Numbered from the stretch's first letter, positions 16,990 to 24,727 are shown. The stretch: DNA of 35,018 nucleotides from Pseudomonadota bacterium (GCA_022566265.1 JADFJG010000007.1:22789-57806); one strand, 5' to 3'. A program made the numbers and translations. Notes: generated from the letters alone by a model not told the origin.

Positions 16990-19407
16990 TCAACGCTCCG
17001 CCTCGTCCATGCCGCGGACCAGGACCTGGCGCCTGCCGACATGGTTGGCGGCGCTGATGACGCCATCGGCCTCCATCGTTTCGATGATGCGGGCCGCCCG
17101 GTTATAGCCGATCTGGAGATGGCGCTGGATGAAGCTGGTGGACGCCTTGCGCTCGCGCAGTACCAGCGCCATGGCCTCGTCATATACGGCGTCGACGGTA
17201 CCGCCGCCGGGCGCGAGGGCCGGGCCGAACTCTATCTCGTCGGTAATGTCGTCGATGTAGTCGGGGCTGCCCTGGCGCTTCAGGTAGGTCACCACCGCTT
17301 CGACCTCCTGGTCGCTGACGAACGGCCCATGCACGCGGATGATGCGCCCGCCACCCGCCATGTAGAGCATGTCGCCCGAGCCGAGAAGCTGCTCCGCCCC
17401 CTGTTCGCCGAGGATGGTGCGGCTGTCGATCTTGGAGGTGACCTGGAAACTGACGCGGGTCGGCAGGTTGGCCTTGATGGTGCCGGTGATCACGTCGACC
17501 GAAGGACGTTGGGTCGCCATGATGAGGTGAATGCCGGCGGCGCGGGCCATCTGGGAGAGCCGGTGTACCGCCCCCTCGACGTCCTTTCCCGCCAGCAGCA
17601 TGAGGTCCGCCATTTCATCGACGATGACGACGATGTAGGGCAGCGGCTTGAGATCCAGGGGCTGGTCCTCGAACACCGGCTCGCCGGTGTCGGCGTCGAA
17701 TCCGGTCTGGACCGTGCGCGTCAGCGCCTCGCCCCGTTTGCGCGCTTCGGCCAGGCGGGCGTTGTAGCTGGTGATATTGCGCACGCCGAGCTGCGACAGC
17801 GCGCGGTAGCGGTCTTCCATCTCGCGCACCACCCATCGCAAGGCCGCGACCGCCTTGTCGGGCTCGGTGACGACGGGCACCAGCAGATGCGGGATGCCGT
17901 CATAGACCGAAAGCTCCAGCATCTTGGGATCGATCATGATGAACTTGAACTCGTCCGGCGACAGCCGGTAGAGGAGCGACAGGATCATGGTGTTGATGGC
18001 CACCGACTTGCCCGACCCGGTGGTGCCGGCGATCAACAGATGGGGCATGCGCCCGAGATCGGCGATGACCGGCGCGCCGCTGATGTCCTTGCCGAGCACC
18101 AAGGCCAGCTTGGCGGTGGTGCGCTCATAGGCTTCCGAAGCCAAAAGCTCGCGCAAATACACGGATTCGCGCCGGGTGTTGGGAATCTCGATGCCGATGA
18201 CGTTGCGCCCGGGCACGACGGCGATGCGCGCCGAGACCGCGCTCATGGACCGCGCGATGTCGTCCGCCAGCCCGATCACCCGGGACGATTTGATGCCTGG
18301 CGCCGGCTCCAGCTCGTAAAGCGTCACCACCGGGCCGGGCCTGACCTTGATGATCTTGCCGCGTATGCCGAAATCCTCGAGCACCGTGATCAGCAGATCG
18401 GCGTTTCTCTCGAGGGCTTCCCTGGTCACGTCGGTGTGCTCGGGAACTTCCGGGGGCGGATCGAGAAGATCGAGCGGCGGCGTCTGGAATTCCTCCCCGG
18501 GGTTCAGATCGAGGGTCGTCTGGCGTTGCGCCCGCGCCCGCTTGCCCGGCTGTGTCGGACGGGCCTTGGGGGCGATGAGCCCGGCCTCGGCCACCGCTCG
18601 CGGGGCGCCGGCGGCCGGGGCGCGGCCTTGCCCGGCGAACCCCGGGCCGGCGGTGTCGGCGGTGTCGGCGGTGTCGAAATAGGGCTCGACGCGGGCGTGG
18701 CGCGCCTCGATGCGGTTCCTTGCCCGGAGCGCGACGCCGCCGGTGAGCTTGAGGCCATTGCGTCCAAGCCAGGCCAGGGCGCCACCGGCGGCGAAAATGA
18801 GCCGCATCGCCGCGCGCGCCGATATCATCCAGCCGTGGCGCGTCATGCCCATGCTCGGCAACAGCAACGTCGCTGCGGCGGCGGCGGCGAAGAACCCGAT
18901 GACCCTGGCGTCGGCGGCGATCTGAAGTGCCGTCGCCGCCGCCACGGCCTGGCCCAGCGCCCAGGACCCGAAGTAGCCGCCGAGTCCGGCGCGCAGCGGC
19001 CAGCTTTCGGGCGGCGTCACCGCCGCCGCCGCCGCCGCCGCGAGCAGCAGGGTCAAGGGCAACAGGACGACGCGCAACCAAGCCAGCCTCAGACCCCGTT
19101 TCGCCGCCACCTGGTATCCCCAGGCGGCGAGCGCCAGTCCCGGGAGCATGCCGGCGAGGCCGAGGGACTGCAAAAGGAGATCGGCGCCAAAGGCGCCGGG
19201 GCGGCCCATCAGGTTGGCGATGGGCCCTTCCACCGCCCGGTTGAAGGATGGATCGTCCGGCGAATAGGTGACGAACGCCGCCAGCAACATGGCGGCCATC
19301 ACCATCAAGACGAGGCCCGCGGTTTCGGTCATCCGGCGATGGATGAAGGCGCTGACGCTCTTGGGAAGGAAGGGGGTCTTATGGGTCTCGGACGATAAGC
19401 GGGCCAT
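16990..19407 (-). CDS. ftsK: DNA translocase FtsK
   Basis: 805 residues. The N-terminal membrane domain (about 28-210) has four to five helices. A short Pro/Ala-rich linker contains a threefold TAD repeat (about 247-253; 9-base repeats near 18655-18680). The alpha/beta motor domain follows: Walker A GTTGSGKS at 461-468, Walker [11 protein letters not shown] at 593-602 and [15 protein letters not shown]-terminal gamma winged-helix (about 750-795, [24 protein letters not shown]) would bind KOPS sites. It pumps DNA through the division septum and activates XerCD recombination. A GGAG ribosome site lies nine bases before the ATG. The linker is short compared with E. coli FtsK, as in other alphaproteobacteria. 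Confidence 0.96.
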   Translation of the reverse strand: MARLSSETHKTPFLPKSVSAFIHRRMTETAGLVLMVMAAMLLAAFVTYSPDDPSFNRAVEGPIANLMGRPGAFGADLLLQSLGLAGMLPGLALAAWGYQVAAKRGLRLAWLRVVLLPLTLLLAAAAAAAVTPPESWPLRAGLGGYFGSWALGQAVAAATALQIAADARVIGFFAAAAAATLLLPSMGMTRHGWMISARAAMRLIFAAGGALAWLGRNGLKLTGGVALRARNRIEARHARVEPYFDTADTADTAGPGFAGQGRAPAAGAPRAVAEAGLIAPKARPTQPGKRARAQRQTTLDLNPGEEFQTPPLDLLDPPPEVPEHTDVTREALERNADLLITVLEDFGIRGKIIKVRPGPVVTLYELEPAPGIKSSRVIGLADDIARSMSAVSARIAVVPGRNVIGIEIPNTRRESVYLRELLASEAYERTTAKLALVLGKDISGAPVIADLGRMPHLLIAGTTGSGKSVAINTMILSLLYRLSPDEFKFIMIDPKMLELSVYDGIPHLLVPVVTEPDKAVAALRWVVREMEDRYRALSQLGVRNITSYNARLAEARKRGEALTRTVQTGFDADTGEPVFEDQPLDLKPLPYIVVIVDEMADLMLLAGKDVEGAVHRLSQMARAAGIHLIMATQRPSVDVITGTIKANLPTRVSFQVTSKIDSRTILGEQGAEQLLGSGDMLYMAGGGRIIRVHGPFVSDQEVEAVVTYLKRQGSPDYIDDITDEIEFGPALAPGGGTVDAVYDEAMALVLRERKASTSFIQRHLQIGYNRAARIIETMEADGVISAANHVGRRQVLVRGMDEAER

Positions 19408-19580
19408 GGCAAAACACTCCGGTGCCGGCCAGGGGCCGGGACTGGCACCACATATTGTGGGTACAAAACATAAACGGCGGCGATGTTATCCGGCCTTCTC
19501 CACGGATACAAGCGCCGAAAGCCTCCTTTCCGCCCCCTGGCCGCCCCCTGGCCACCCCCCGGCCGCCCCCGGAAGCCGGG

Positions 19581-19615
19581 CAAAAAAGGTCCCGGAAGGC
19601 AAGGAACCTTCCGGG
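19581..19615 (-). terminator. Rho-independent terminator, orphaned by the island
   Basis: Read on the minus strand: a nine-base-pair stem (CCCGGAAGG with CCTTCCGGG, seven-base loop, 19591-19615) followed by ACC and six T. No minus-strand gene ends next to it now. Its sequence closely resembles the terminator of the second amtB gene (24811-24847), so it probably once terminated the amtB at 22807-24123, before the island at 19648-22760 came between. Confidence 0.75.
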
Positions 19616-19632
19616 TGAGGGGACCCATGCCG

Positions 19633-19645
19633 ACGGCAAAAGACC
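19633..19645 (+). repeat. Direct repeat flanking the island, left copy
   Basis: ACGGCAAAAGACC, identical to 22760-22772. Possible target-site duplication or recombination core. Confidence 0.65.
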
Positions 19646-19647
19646 GG

Positions 19648-19668
19648 TATCATGTAGCAAACGCACCT
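19648..19668 (+). repeat. Left terminal inverted repeat of the island
   Basis: Starts TATCAT and contains the core GTAGCAAACGCACCT. It pairs as an imperfect inverted repeat with 22740-22760. Confidence 0.6.
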
Positions 19669-19726
19669 TCGCAGCTTACGCGGTCATCCTACCGACTCTT
19701 AGCGGAGAAGTCAGTATGATGACCGC

Positions 19727-20479
19727 ATGCTCAAAGAATATTGGGTCCGCGTGTGCGGCCAAGCGTTCGCTGATACATGCCAGACGCTGGGGCTCGTTTC
19801 GCGCCAGCAAATCATGATCAAAGTGGCAATCATATTTGCGGTGCTCCTAGCTCTGGCATTTTGGGGGTCGGAGGATGCGGCCTCTGACGAAATCATTCTT
19901 CGCCTTACATTAGGGGGTCTAGGTGTATTCGCATTTCCATTGGTCTATGCGTGGAATCTCGCGGCTGTTCCGGCTGAATTCGATGATGCAAAGAATAAAA
20001 TCATAGAAGAGGGGGAAGCCAAGCTTGCCGCAGCTACGGCATCATTAACGAACAAAACAACAATCAGAAATAATGTCCTTGCATTGAGTGTTTTGCTTGA
20101 AAAGGGATACGATTTCAACACGAAGAGGATATCCGCCGACCAATTTGACGAGTGGGTGTCCGGGCTGAAGGCTTGGGAAACATTGACGCTCCAATACATC
20201 GCGTCAAAATTTTCGCATCAGGACGCGGTGGCCTTCAGCAACGTCACGTTTGACCCGAAAGATAACTTCATCTTCAAGATTAGTGACGATCATAACAAAC
20301 ATCTACAGGAAACCGCTGCGAGGTTGGGGAAGCTTCGAGAAATCATCAAGCGGTATGAAGGGGATTGGTCTCCTATATCTCTGATGGAAAGAAAGAAGAT
20401 TAATGCCGCGTTAGCCGCTTTCGAGATGCAGATTTTGGCAGCCGATGGCGAGCAAGCACTGAATGAAGAAAGCTGCTGA
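19727..20479 (+). CDS. Hypothetical membrane protein, possibly C-terminally altered
   Basis: 250 residues, not recognised. Two hydrophobic segments (about 29-47, IMIKVAIIFAVLLALAFWG; about 56-78, IILRLTLGGLGVFAFPLVYAW) are followed by a helical, partly charged region (DDAKNKIIEEGEAKLAAATAS) and a soluble domain. The base composition is clearly more A/T-rich than the flanking chromosome, as expected for acquired DNA. Its last 69 bases overlap the 3' end of the convergent DUF6471 gene, so the natural C-terminus may have been replaced when the transposase unit arrived. No convincing ribosome site; the start is uncertain. Confidence 0.6.
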   Translation: MLKEYWVRVCGQAFADTCQTLGLVSRQQIMIKVAIIFAVLLALAFWGSEDAASDEIILRLTLGGLGVFAFPLVYAWNLAAVPAEFDDAKNKIIEEGEAKLAAATASLTNKTTIRNNVLALSVLLEKGYDFNTKRISADQFDEWVSGLKAWETLTLQYIASKFSHQDAVAFSNVTFDPKDNFIFKISDDHNKHLQETAARLGKLREIIKRYEGDWSPISLMERKKINAALAAFEMQILAADGEQALNEESC

Positions 20480-20638
20480 GAAACCCCCACGACTGATCTT
20501 GTTATTGATGTTCCGGTCAGATTCATGGATGCCCATTGCCTCTAGCCTCTCGGCCAGTTGTTTGTAACTGATATTCCGCCGCTTCAGTTCGGCCTTCAGG
20601 ATCCCCTTGACGTGATCTTGCCATTCCTTGTCGGGCAT
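20411..20638 (-). CDS. DUF6471 domain protein, transposon-associated
   Basis: 75 residues from the ATG at 20638, which has GGAGG eight bases upstream; a longer frame to 20755 would run through the promoter region. The sequence WQDHVKGILKAELKRRNISYKQLAERL ... NINNKISRGGFSAAFFIQCLLAIGCQNLHL matches the DUF6471 pattern as I remember it: a small helical domain with the look of an Xre-like helix-turn-helix (SYKQLAERL ... NINNKISRG). Such genes are often beside IS1595-type transposases. It is transcribed divergently from the transposase, with overlapping promoters, so it may regulate transposition. Confidence 0.78.
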   Translation of the reverse strand: MPDKEWQDHVKGILKAELKRRNISYKQLAERLEAMGIHESDRNINNKISRGGFSAAFFIQCLLAIGCQNLHLESG

Positions 20639-20650
20639 GGTCTGCCTCCG

Positions 20651-20720
20651 TATCTGATGATATAAACCATCATATACGATATAAATACCCTTGACAATGG
20701 GTATGTTATCACTATATTCG
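20651..20720. promoter_or_regulatory. Back-to-back promoters sharing one -35 element (transposase and DUF6471)
   Basis: Plus strand: TTGACA (20691-20696), 16 bases, TATATT (20713-20718), driving the transposase. Minus strand: TTGTCA (20697-20692), 17 bases, TATGAT (20674-20669), driving DUF6471. The two -35 boxes lie on opposite strands of the same seven bases. A TGATG...CATCA inverted repeat (20655-20672) overlaps the minus-strand -10 and could be an operator. Confidence 0.7.
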
Positions 20721-20737
20721 GTATATACACACCGGAT

Positions 20738-21697
20738 ATGATGATGTCTCAGCACTACCTACTCTCAGCAAAAGCCCGCACCCTGTCACTGGCGAAGGTT
20801 ATGCGCCTGACGGACGGGGAAGCCTATGAGACGTTCAAGCAAATCCGCTGGGCCGCGAATGACGGCAAGCCATTTTGCCCGCGTTGCGGCTGCGTGGCGA
20901 TCTATGAATATCGCTCGCGCCGGATCTTCAAATGCAAGGGCTGTGAGCGGCAATTCTCGATCACCACGGCTACGATCTTCGCCAGCCGTAAGCTGCCGAT
21001 CCGCGATCTGTTGGCGGCAATCGCTATCTTCGTCAACGGCGCGAAGGGCGTCAGCGCGCTCCAACTAAGCCGTGACCTGGACTGCCAATACAAAACCGCT
21101 TTCGTCCTGGCCCACAAGCTACGCGAGGCCATGGGCGCGGAAATGAAGAACCGTAAATTGAGCGGCATCGTCGAAGTGGATGGCGCTTTCTTCGGCGGCT
21201 ACATCAAGCCCAAGAACAGGAAAGAGGACCGCATAGACCGCCGCTTGAAGGAGCACCAGACGGGCAAGCGCAAGGCCGTGGTCATCATGCGCGAGCGCAA
21301 CGGCAAGAGCCTTCCCTTCGTCTTTGTTGACGAGGATGAGGCCCTATCCACGATCATCGAGCACGTCACGCCGGGCAGCACGATCCATGCCGACGAGGCT
21401 TCATGTTGGGACGCCCTGCATAGCCGCTACGCCGTAAAGAGGATCAACCATAGCATCGCGTACAAGGATGAGGATGCTTGCACCAACCAGGCCGAGTCCT
21501 ACTTCTCTCGCCTTCGCCGGGCCGAGATCGGCACTCACCATCACGTCAGCGGCCCGTATCTCCACTCCTACGCGCGTGAAATGGCGTGGCGTGAGGATAC
21601 CCGCCGGCAGCCCAACGGCATGCTGTATTTGCTGGTTGCCAGCGCAGCCCTGGCGCACCCGGTATCGAGGGAGTGGAAGGGATACTGGCAGCGCTAG
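20738..21697 (+). CDS. IS1595-family transposase (ISXO2-like)
   Basis: 319 residues, complete for the family. An N-terminal zinc ribbon has Cys47, Cys50, Cys66 and Cys69 (CPRCGC ... CKGC). A helix-turn-helix-like stretch follows (GVSALQLSRDLDCQYKTAFVLAHKLREAM). The DDE-type catalytic core shows GIVEVDGAFFGG (Asp148), IHADEASCWDAL (Asp219) and TNQAESYFSRLRRAEIGTHHHVSG (Glu253). No frameshift or stop is seen, so it could be active. Three ATG codons lie in a row at 20738, 20741 and 20744. Its stop overlaps the stop of the convergent ribbon-helix-helix gene in CTAG. Confidence 0.93.
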   Translation: MMMSQHYLLSAKARTLSLAKVMRLTDGEAYETFKQIRWAANDGKPFCPRCGCVAIYEYRSRRIFKCKGCERQFSITTATIFASRKLPIRDLLAAIAIFVNGAKGVSALQLSRDLDCQYKTAFVLAHKLREAMGAEMKNRKLSGIVEVDGAFFGGYIKPKNRKEDRIDRRLKEHQTGKRKAVVIMRERNGKSLPFVFVDEDEALSTIIEHVTPGSTIHADEASCWDALHSRYAVKRINHSIAYKDEDACTNQAESYFSRLRRAEIGTHHHVSGPYLHSYAREMAWREDTRRQPNGMLYLLVASAALAHPVSREWKGYWQR

Positions 21698-21900
21698 TTG
21701 TCACCCTTGTCCTCACTGTCTTCGAAATCCTCCGCGTTTCTCGTGGGGATGATCTTTGTCTCAAGCGCGGCAGTAACCGCGTTTTCGATATATCGCCGCG
21801 CAACTGCCGTTTTATCCTTGCCGTAACCGATATTTGCAAGGTCATCCAAATACTTATGCATAATGCGCGGGAGCCGAATTTCCAGCTTCGGATTGGCCAT
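21694..21900 (-). CDS. Small ribbon-helix-helix protein
   Basis: 68 residues. KLEIRLPRIMHKYLDDLANIGYGKDKTAVARRYIENAVTAALE (about 5-47) has the strand-helix-helix pattern of ribbon-helix-helix DNA-binding proteins, with an acidic tail (EDFEDSEDKGDN). It converges on the transposase with a four-base overlap. An elaborate inverted repeat lies upstream at 21939-21966, overlapping its predicted promoter, so autorepression is likely. It may be a transposition regulator or an orphan antitoxin-like factor; no toxin gene is adjacent. Confidence 0.72.
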   Translation of the reverse strand: MANPKLEIRLPRIMHKYLDDLANIGYGKDKTAVARRYIENAVTAALETKIIPTRNAEDFEDSEDKGDN

Positions 21901-21917
21901 AAGCTCGAGGGTACACC

Positions 21918-21966
21918 ATTATCGGCGTAGCCAAAAGCCCGACAAATGTCGGACAAATGTCCGACA
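21918..21966 (-). promoter_or_regulatory. Promoter and three-half-site operator of the ribbon-helix-helix gene
   Basis: On the minus strand, TTGTCG (21945-21940), 16 bases, GATAAT (21923-21918). The -35 lies inside a repeated palindrome: CCGACA, AA, TGTCGGACA, AA, TGTCCGACA (21939-21966). The half-sites alternate in orientation and recur every 11 bases. The inner pair TGTCGGACA/TGTCCGACA is a perfect nine-base inverted repeat with a two-base spacer. Confidence 0.65.
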
Positions 21967-22012
21967 CAATATGCTTGACGGATTGTTAGGAATACCCCAA
22001 TATATAGAAGAA

Positions 22013-22032
22013 GGGCGACCCGAAGGTCGCCC
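22013..22032 (-). terminator. Hairpin after tRNA-Thr
   Basis: GGGCGACC, loop CGAA, GGTCGCCC: a perfect eight-base-pair stem 18 bases beyond the tRNA 3' end. On the minus strand it is followed by TTCTTCTAT, a weak T-rich tract. Likely an intrinsic terminator for the tRNA transcript. Confidence 0.55.
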
Positions 22033-22049
22033 GAGGCTAGGATGATTTT

Positions 22050-22125
22050 TGGGGAGAGTGACGGGCCGTGACCCCGCATCCTCCCGATTACAAATCAGGC
22101 GCTCTACCGATTGAGCTACACTCTC
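22050..22125 (-). tRNA. tRNA-Thr(UGU) with atypical T-loop, inside the island
   Basis: 76 bases including an encoded CCA. The stems fold fully: acceptor GAGAGTG/CACTCTC, U8-A9, D-stem GCTC/GAGC with GG in the loop, anticodon stem CCTGA/TCGGG around loop TTTGTAA (anticodon TGT, Thr), five-base variable loop, T-stem GCGGG/CCCGT. The T-loop reads GTCACGG instead of a TTCRANT-type loop: position 54 is G and 58 is C, while T55 and C56 are kept. The gene is structurally intact but may be nonfunctional or unusually modified. A possible promoter on the minus strand is TTGATG (22212-22207), 17 bases, CATATA (22189-22184). Confidence 0.75.
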
Positions 22126-22134
22126 CATAATTAG

Positions 22135-22170
22135 ACACCCCACTCCCGCAAGAGCGGGGTGTTCTTCTTT
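22135..22170 (+). terminator. GC-rich hairpin with T-rich tail upstream of tRNA-Thr
   Basis: ACACCCC (22135-22141) pairs with GGGGTGT (22156-22162); an alternative inner stem is CCCGC/GCGGG. On the plus strand it is followed by TCTTCTTT, like an intrinsic terminator. No plus-strand gene ends nearby, and on the minus strand it would lie in the tRNA leader, so the role is unclear. Confidence 0.35.
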
Positions 22171-22251
22171 CGTACACGCTACCTATATGCGCTAGTTTTT
22201 AGAAAACATCAAGATAATGTTGGTGACGGAACATGTTGTGGATTTGCCGGA

Positions 22252-22695
22252 TTAGGCCATAGAGCGAGTAATCCACCACACCAAATGCGTCTCCGGTCCC
22301 CGTTTAGATTGCACCAGCCCCCTGTTTCGATGGTGCCGGAGACAAGCCCCGACGCGCTTCCCAACCAGCCGCACCAGCCTCTTGTCCGCCGTGTTCAGTC
22401 CACGCCCCGCCATGACATGCTGTGCGAGGTCATGCGTGGTGAGCGGCCTGTCCGACTGGCGAAGCGCCGACAACACGATCCGCGACACTTCGCCCTTGAA
22501 GGCATGATGCCTTGGCGGCAACGGCTTGGGCCGGATTTCCTCTAGGTCTATATCGGGCTTGAATAGCCGCAGCGTGGCGTCCAGATTATCTAGGTCGATG
22601 ACCAACTGGCGCAGTTGCGTTTGGGTATGCTCTATTTGCCCGGCGATCTCGGCGCGTTTGCGGATGAGGGCGGTTACGACATGCGGTTCGGCCAT
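22252..22695 (-). CDS. Hypothetical protein with coiled coil and winged-helix-like C-terminus
   Basis: 147 residues from the ATG at 22695 (an in-frame ATG at 22722 is possible; neither has a clear ribosome site). Residues 1-48 (VVTALIRKRAEIAGQIEHTQTQLRQLVIDLDNLDATLRLF) form a probable coiled coil. The rest (EVSRIVLSALRQSDRPLTTHDLAQHVMAGRG ... RVGACLRHHRNRGLVQSKRGPE) looks like a winged-helix domain. I recall similar hypothetical proteins scattered in alphaproteobacterial genomes near mobile DNA, but no named family. It is the rightmost gene of the island, 45 bases from the right terminal repeat. Confidence 0.68.
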   Translation of the reverse strand: MAEPHVVTALIRKRAEIAGQIEHTQTQLRQLVIDLDNLDATLRLFKPDIDLEEIRPKPLPPRHHAFKGEVSRIVLSALRQSDRPLTTHDLAQHVMAGRGLNTADKRLVRLVGKRVGACLRHHRNRGLVQSKRGPETHLVWWITRSMA

Positions 22696-22739
22696 GCGGT
22701 AAGCATATGAAAACGAGGCCAAATTTTTTAGGGGATTTT

Positions 22740-22760
22740 AGGTGTGCTTGCTACCTAATA
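22740..22760 (-). repeat. Right terminal inverted repeat of the island
   Basis: Read inward on the minus strand it starts TATTAG and contains GTAGCAAGCACACCT, the imperfect partner of 19648-19668. Confidence 0.6.
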
Positions 22761-22772
22761 CGGCAAAAGACC
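22760..22772 (+). repeat. Direct repeat flanking the island, right copy
   Basis: ACGGCAAAAGACC, identical to 19633-19645; it lies 35 bases beyond the amtB stop. Confidence 0.65.
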
Positions 22773-22806
22773 CGGCGGCAAACCGCTCTAGTTCATCTCC
22801 GGACGC

Positions 22807-24123
22807 TCAGAGGTCGTAGCCCCGTTCGCCGTGGGTGATGATGTCGAGGCCTTCGATCTCTTCGTCTTCCCCGACCCGCAGTCCGACCAAGGCGCTTACC
22901 GCCTTGACGATTATATAGGTCATGACCGCGCTCCAAAGGAGGGTGGCGACGACGCCGACGAACTGGATGTAGAGTTGGTTGAGTATCGTCGTCTCGGAAA
23001 GGCCGAGGCCGCCAAGGCTGGCGGCGCCCAAGATCGCCGTCAGCAACATGCCGGTGGCGCCGCCGACGCCGTGCACCGCCATCACGTCGAGGGCGTCATC
23101 GACCTTCACCACGCTCTTGATGAAGTTGACCGCGAAGAAGCACAGCATACCGGCGGTGAAGCCGATGACCAGCGCCCCGACGGGCCCGACGAAACCGGAT
23201 GCCGGGGTGATGGTGGCGAGGCCGGCGATGGCGCCGGTGGCGATGCCGACCAGCGTCGGCTTGCCGTAGCGGACCCATTCGACGACGGTCCAGGTAAGGG
23301 CCGCCGTCGCCGCCGAGATGTGGGTCACCGTCATCGCCATGCCGGCGGAGCCATCCGCGGCGAGGGCGCTGCCGGCGTTGAATCCGAACCAGCCGACCCA
23401 CAGCATGGCGGCGCCGATCATCACCAGGCCGGGACTGTGCGGCGGCCGGATCTCCCCGGGGAAGCCCCTGCGGGGGCCGAGGATCGCGGCGATGACGAGC
23501 GCCGAGACGCCAGAGGTCATATGCACGACCAGGCCGCCGGCGAAGTCCTGGACGCCGAATGCCTGCAGCCAGCCGCCGCCCCACACCCAGTGGGCCACCG
23601 GCGCGTAGACCAAAATCAGCCAAACGCCGCTGAACAGGATCACCGCCGAGAACTTGATCCGCTCCACATAGGAGCCGACGATCAGCGCCGGCGTGATGAT
23701 GGCGAAGGTCATCTGGAACATGAAGAACACGCTCTCGGGGATGTCGCCGCTAAGGGTGCTGGTGCCGACACCGGCGAGGAATGATTTGCCGAAGCCGCCT
23801 ATCCAGGCATTGGCCGAGCCGCCGTCGCCGAAAGCGAGGGAGTAGACGACGACCAGCCACAGCACCGAGGCGAGACAGCAGATCGAGAAACACTGCATCA
23901 AAGTCGAGAGCACGTTGCGCGAGCGCACCAGGCCGCCATAGAACAACGCCAGACCGGGTATGGTCATGAACAGCACCAGCGCCGTGGAGGTCAGAATCCA
24001 GGCGCTGTTGCCGGCGTTGATCTTGGCCGGCGCGCTGCCCTGGGCCACGGCCTCTGGCGCGCCGACGCCTATGGCGAGGGCAACGGCGCCAATCAAGATG
24101 GCGAGATTTCGCAAACGGTTCAT
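22807..24123 (-). CDS. amtB: Ammonium transporter, copy 1
   Basis: 438 residues from the ATG at 24123, which has GAGGA seven bases upstream; a frame to 24150 overlaps glnK. A signal-peptide-like N-terminus (NLAILIGAVALAIGVGAPEAVAQ) precedes eleven membrane helices. Amt landmarks include STALVLFMTIPGLALFYGGLVR, FQMTFAIITPALIVGSYVERIKFSA, DFAGGLVVHMTSG (first pore His), GWFGFNAGSAL and DVMAVHGVGGATG (second pore His). It conducts ammonium or ammonia across the inner membrane and is normally blocked by GlnK when nitrogen is plentiful. It follows glnK by ten bases. Its own terminator appears to have been separated by the island. Confidence 0.95.
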   Translation of the reverse strand: MNRLRNLAILIGAVALAIGVGAPEAVAQGSAPAKINAGNSAWILTSTALVLFMTIPGLALFYGGLVRSRNVLSTLMQCFSICCLASVLWLVVVYSLAFGDGGSANAWIGGFGKSFLAGVGTSTLSGDIPESVFFMFQMTFAIITPALIVGSYVERIKFSAVILFSGVWLILVYAPVAHWVWGGGWLQAFGVQDFAGGLVVHMTSGVSALVIAAILGPRRGFPGEIRPPHSPGLVMIGAAMLWVGWFGFNAGSALAADGSAGMAMTVTHISAATAALTWTVVEWVRYGKPTLVGIATGAIAGLATITPASGFVGPVGALVIGFTAGMLCFFAVNFIKSVVKVDDALDVMAVHGVGGATGMLLTAILGAASLGGLGLSETTILNQLYIQFVGVVATLLWSAVMTYIIVKAVSALVGLRVGEDEEIEGLDIITHGERGYDL

Positions 24124-24133
24124 CGTTTTTTCC

Positions 24134-24484
<351 letters not shown>

Positions 24485-24623
24485 TCATTATGCGCGCCCA
24501 CGCGGCAGTGGCGCGGGGCTCCGCGAGTGACAGAATTCCCGAAAGAAGTCTCCCGGATCATGATGCGGGGGCATGGACTCGTTGAGGCCGCCATGTTCGG
24601 TCCCCTGGCGCCATAATATGTGA

Positions 24624-24638
24624 TCAATAATTGTGCCA
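24624..24638 (-). promoter_or_regulatory. Sigma-54-type promoter for glnK-amtB copy 1
   Basis: Minus strand TGGCAC, five bases (AATTA), TTGA: the -24 element is perfect, and the -12 element matches TTG of TTGC. It lies about 150 bases upstream of glnK, and the same pattern precedes the second copy. This implies control by RpoN and an NtrC-type activator under nitrogen limitation. Confidence 0.75.
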
Positions 24639-24727
24639 CCCTGGTCAAGAAAGCGGCAAACTCCCGGAAACCATGTTAGAGCGCGAAATTACACCGGCTG
24701 ACTCCGGGGCCGCCGCGCCCGCCGCGC

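Larger units (their letters stand above)
19408..19726. other. Intergenic region: ftsK leader, terminator and left edge of the mobile island
   Basis: Right of the ftsK start lies an upstream region of about 120 bases with an A/T-richer patch (19450-19475). A cytosine-rich tract with a repeated CCGCCCCCTGG unit follows (about 19530-19570). Then come a minus-strand terminator (19581-19615), one copy of a 13-base direct repeat (19633-19645) and the left terminal inverted repeat of the island (19648-19668). No gene is visible. Confidence 0.6.
19648..22760. mobile_element. 3.1-kb island with terminal inverted repeats (IS1595-family transposase plus cargo)
   Basis: The ends carry imperfect 21-base inverted repeats (19648-19668 and 22740-22760), matching at about 17 positions. 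The cores are GTAGCAAACGCACCT on the left and GTAGCAAGCACACCT when the right end is read inward. A 13-base direct repeat, ACGGCAAAAGACC, lies directly outside (19633-19645; 22760-22772, sharing one base with the right end). Inside are a membrane-protein gene, a DUF6471 gene, an IS1595-family transposase, a ribbon-helix-helix gene, tRNA-Thr and a winged-helix-like gene. Removing the island restores amtB next to its terminator. A 13-base duplication is longer than the 8 bases usual for IS1595 insertions, so either another mechanism acted or the IS1595 unit sits nested inside. Confidence 0.65.

Noticed and set aside
16950-17183. N-terminal extension of lolA
   Set aside because: It overlaps the 3' end of ftsK, and a proper signal peptide starts at the ATG at 16949.
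18650-18682. Three tandem 9-base repeats as a possible CRISPR or regulatory array
   Set aside because: They are codons for a TAD repeat in the FtsK linker; there are no spacers, and no CRISPR array is present anywhere in the window.
16810-19398. An 862-codon open frame on the plus strand opposite ftsK
   Set aside because: It is the antisense shadow of ftsK caused by high GC; the translation is His/Asp/Arg/Gly-rich with no domain, while the minus strand encodes an unmistakable FtsK.
19520-19575. Cytosine-rich tract with a repeated CCGCCCCCTGG unit as a replication origin or iteron
   Set aside because: Only two close copies, no A/T-rich unwinding region beside it and no replication gene; simple low-complexity sequence is the better explanation.
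21919-22143. A 74-codon minus-strand frame containing SVAQSVERLICNRED
   Set aside because: This is the well-known spurious translation of a tRNA gene (tRNA-Thr at 22050-22125) and its flanks.
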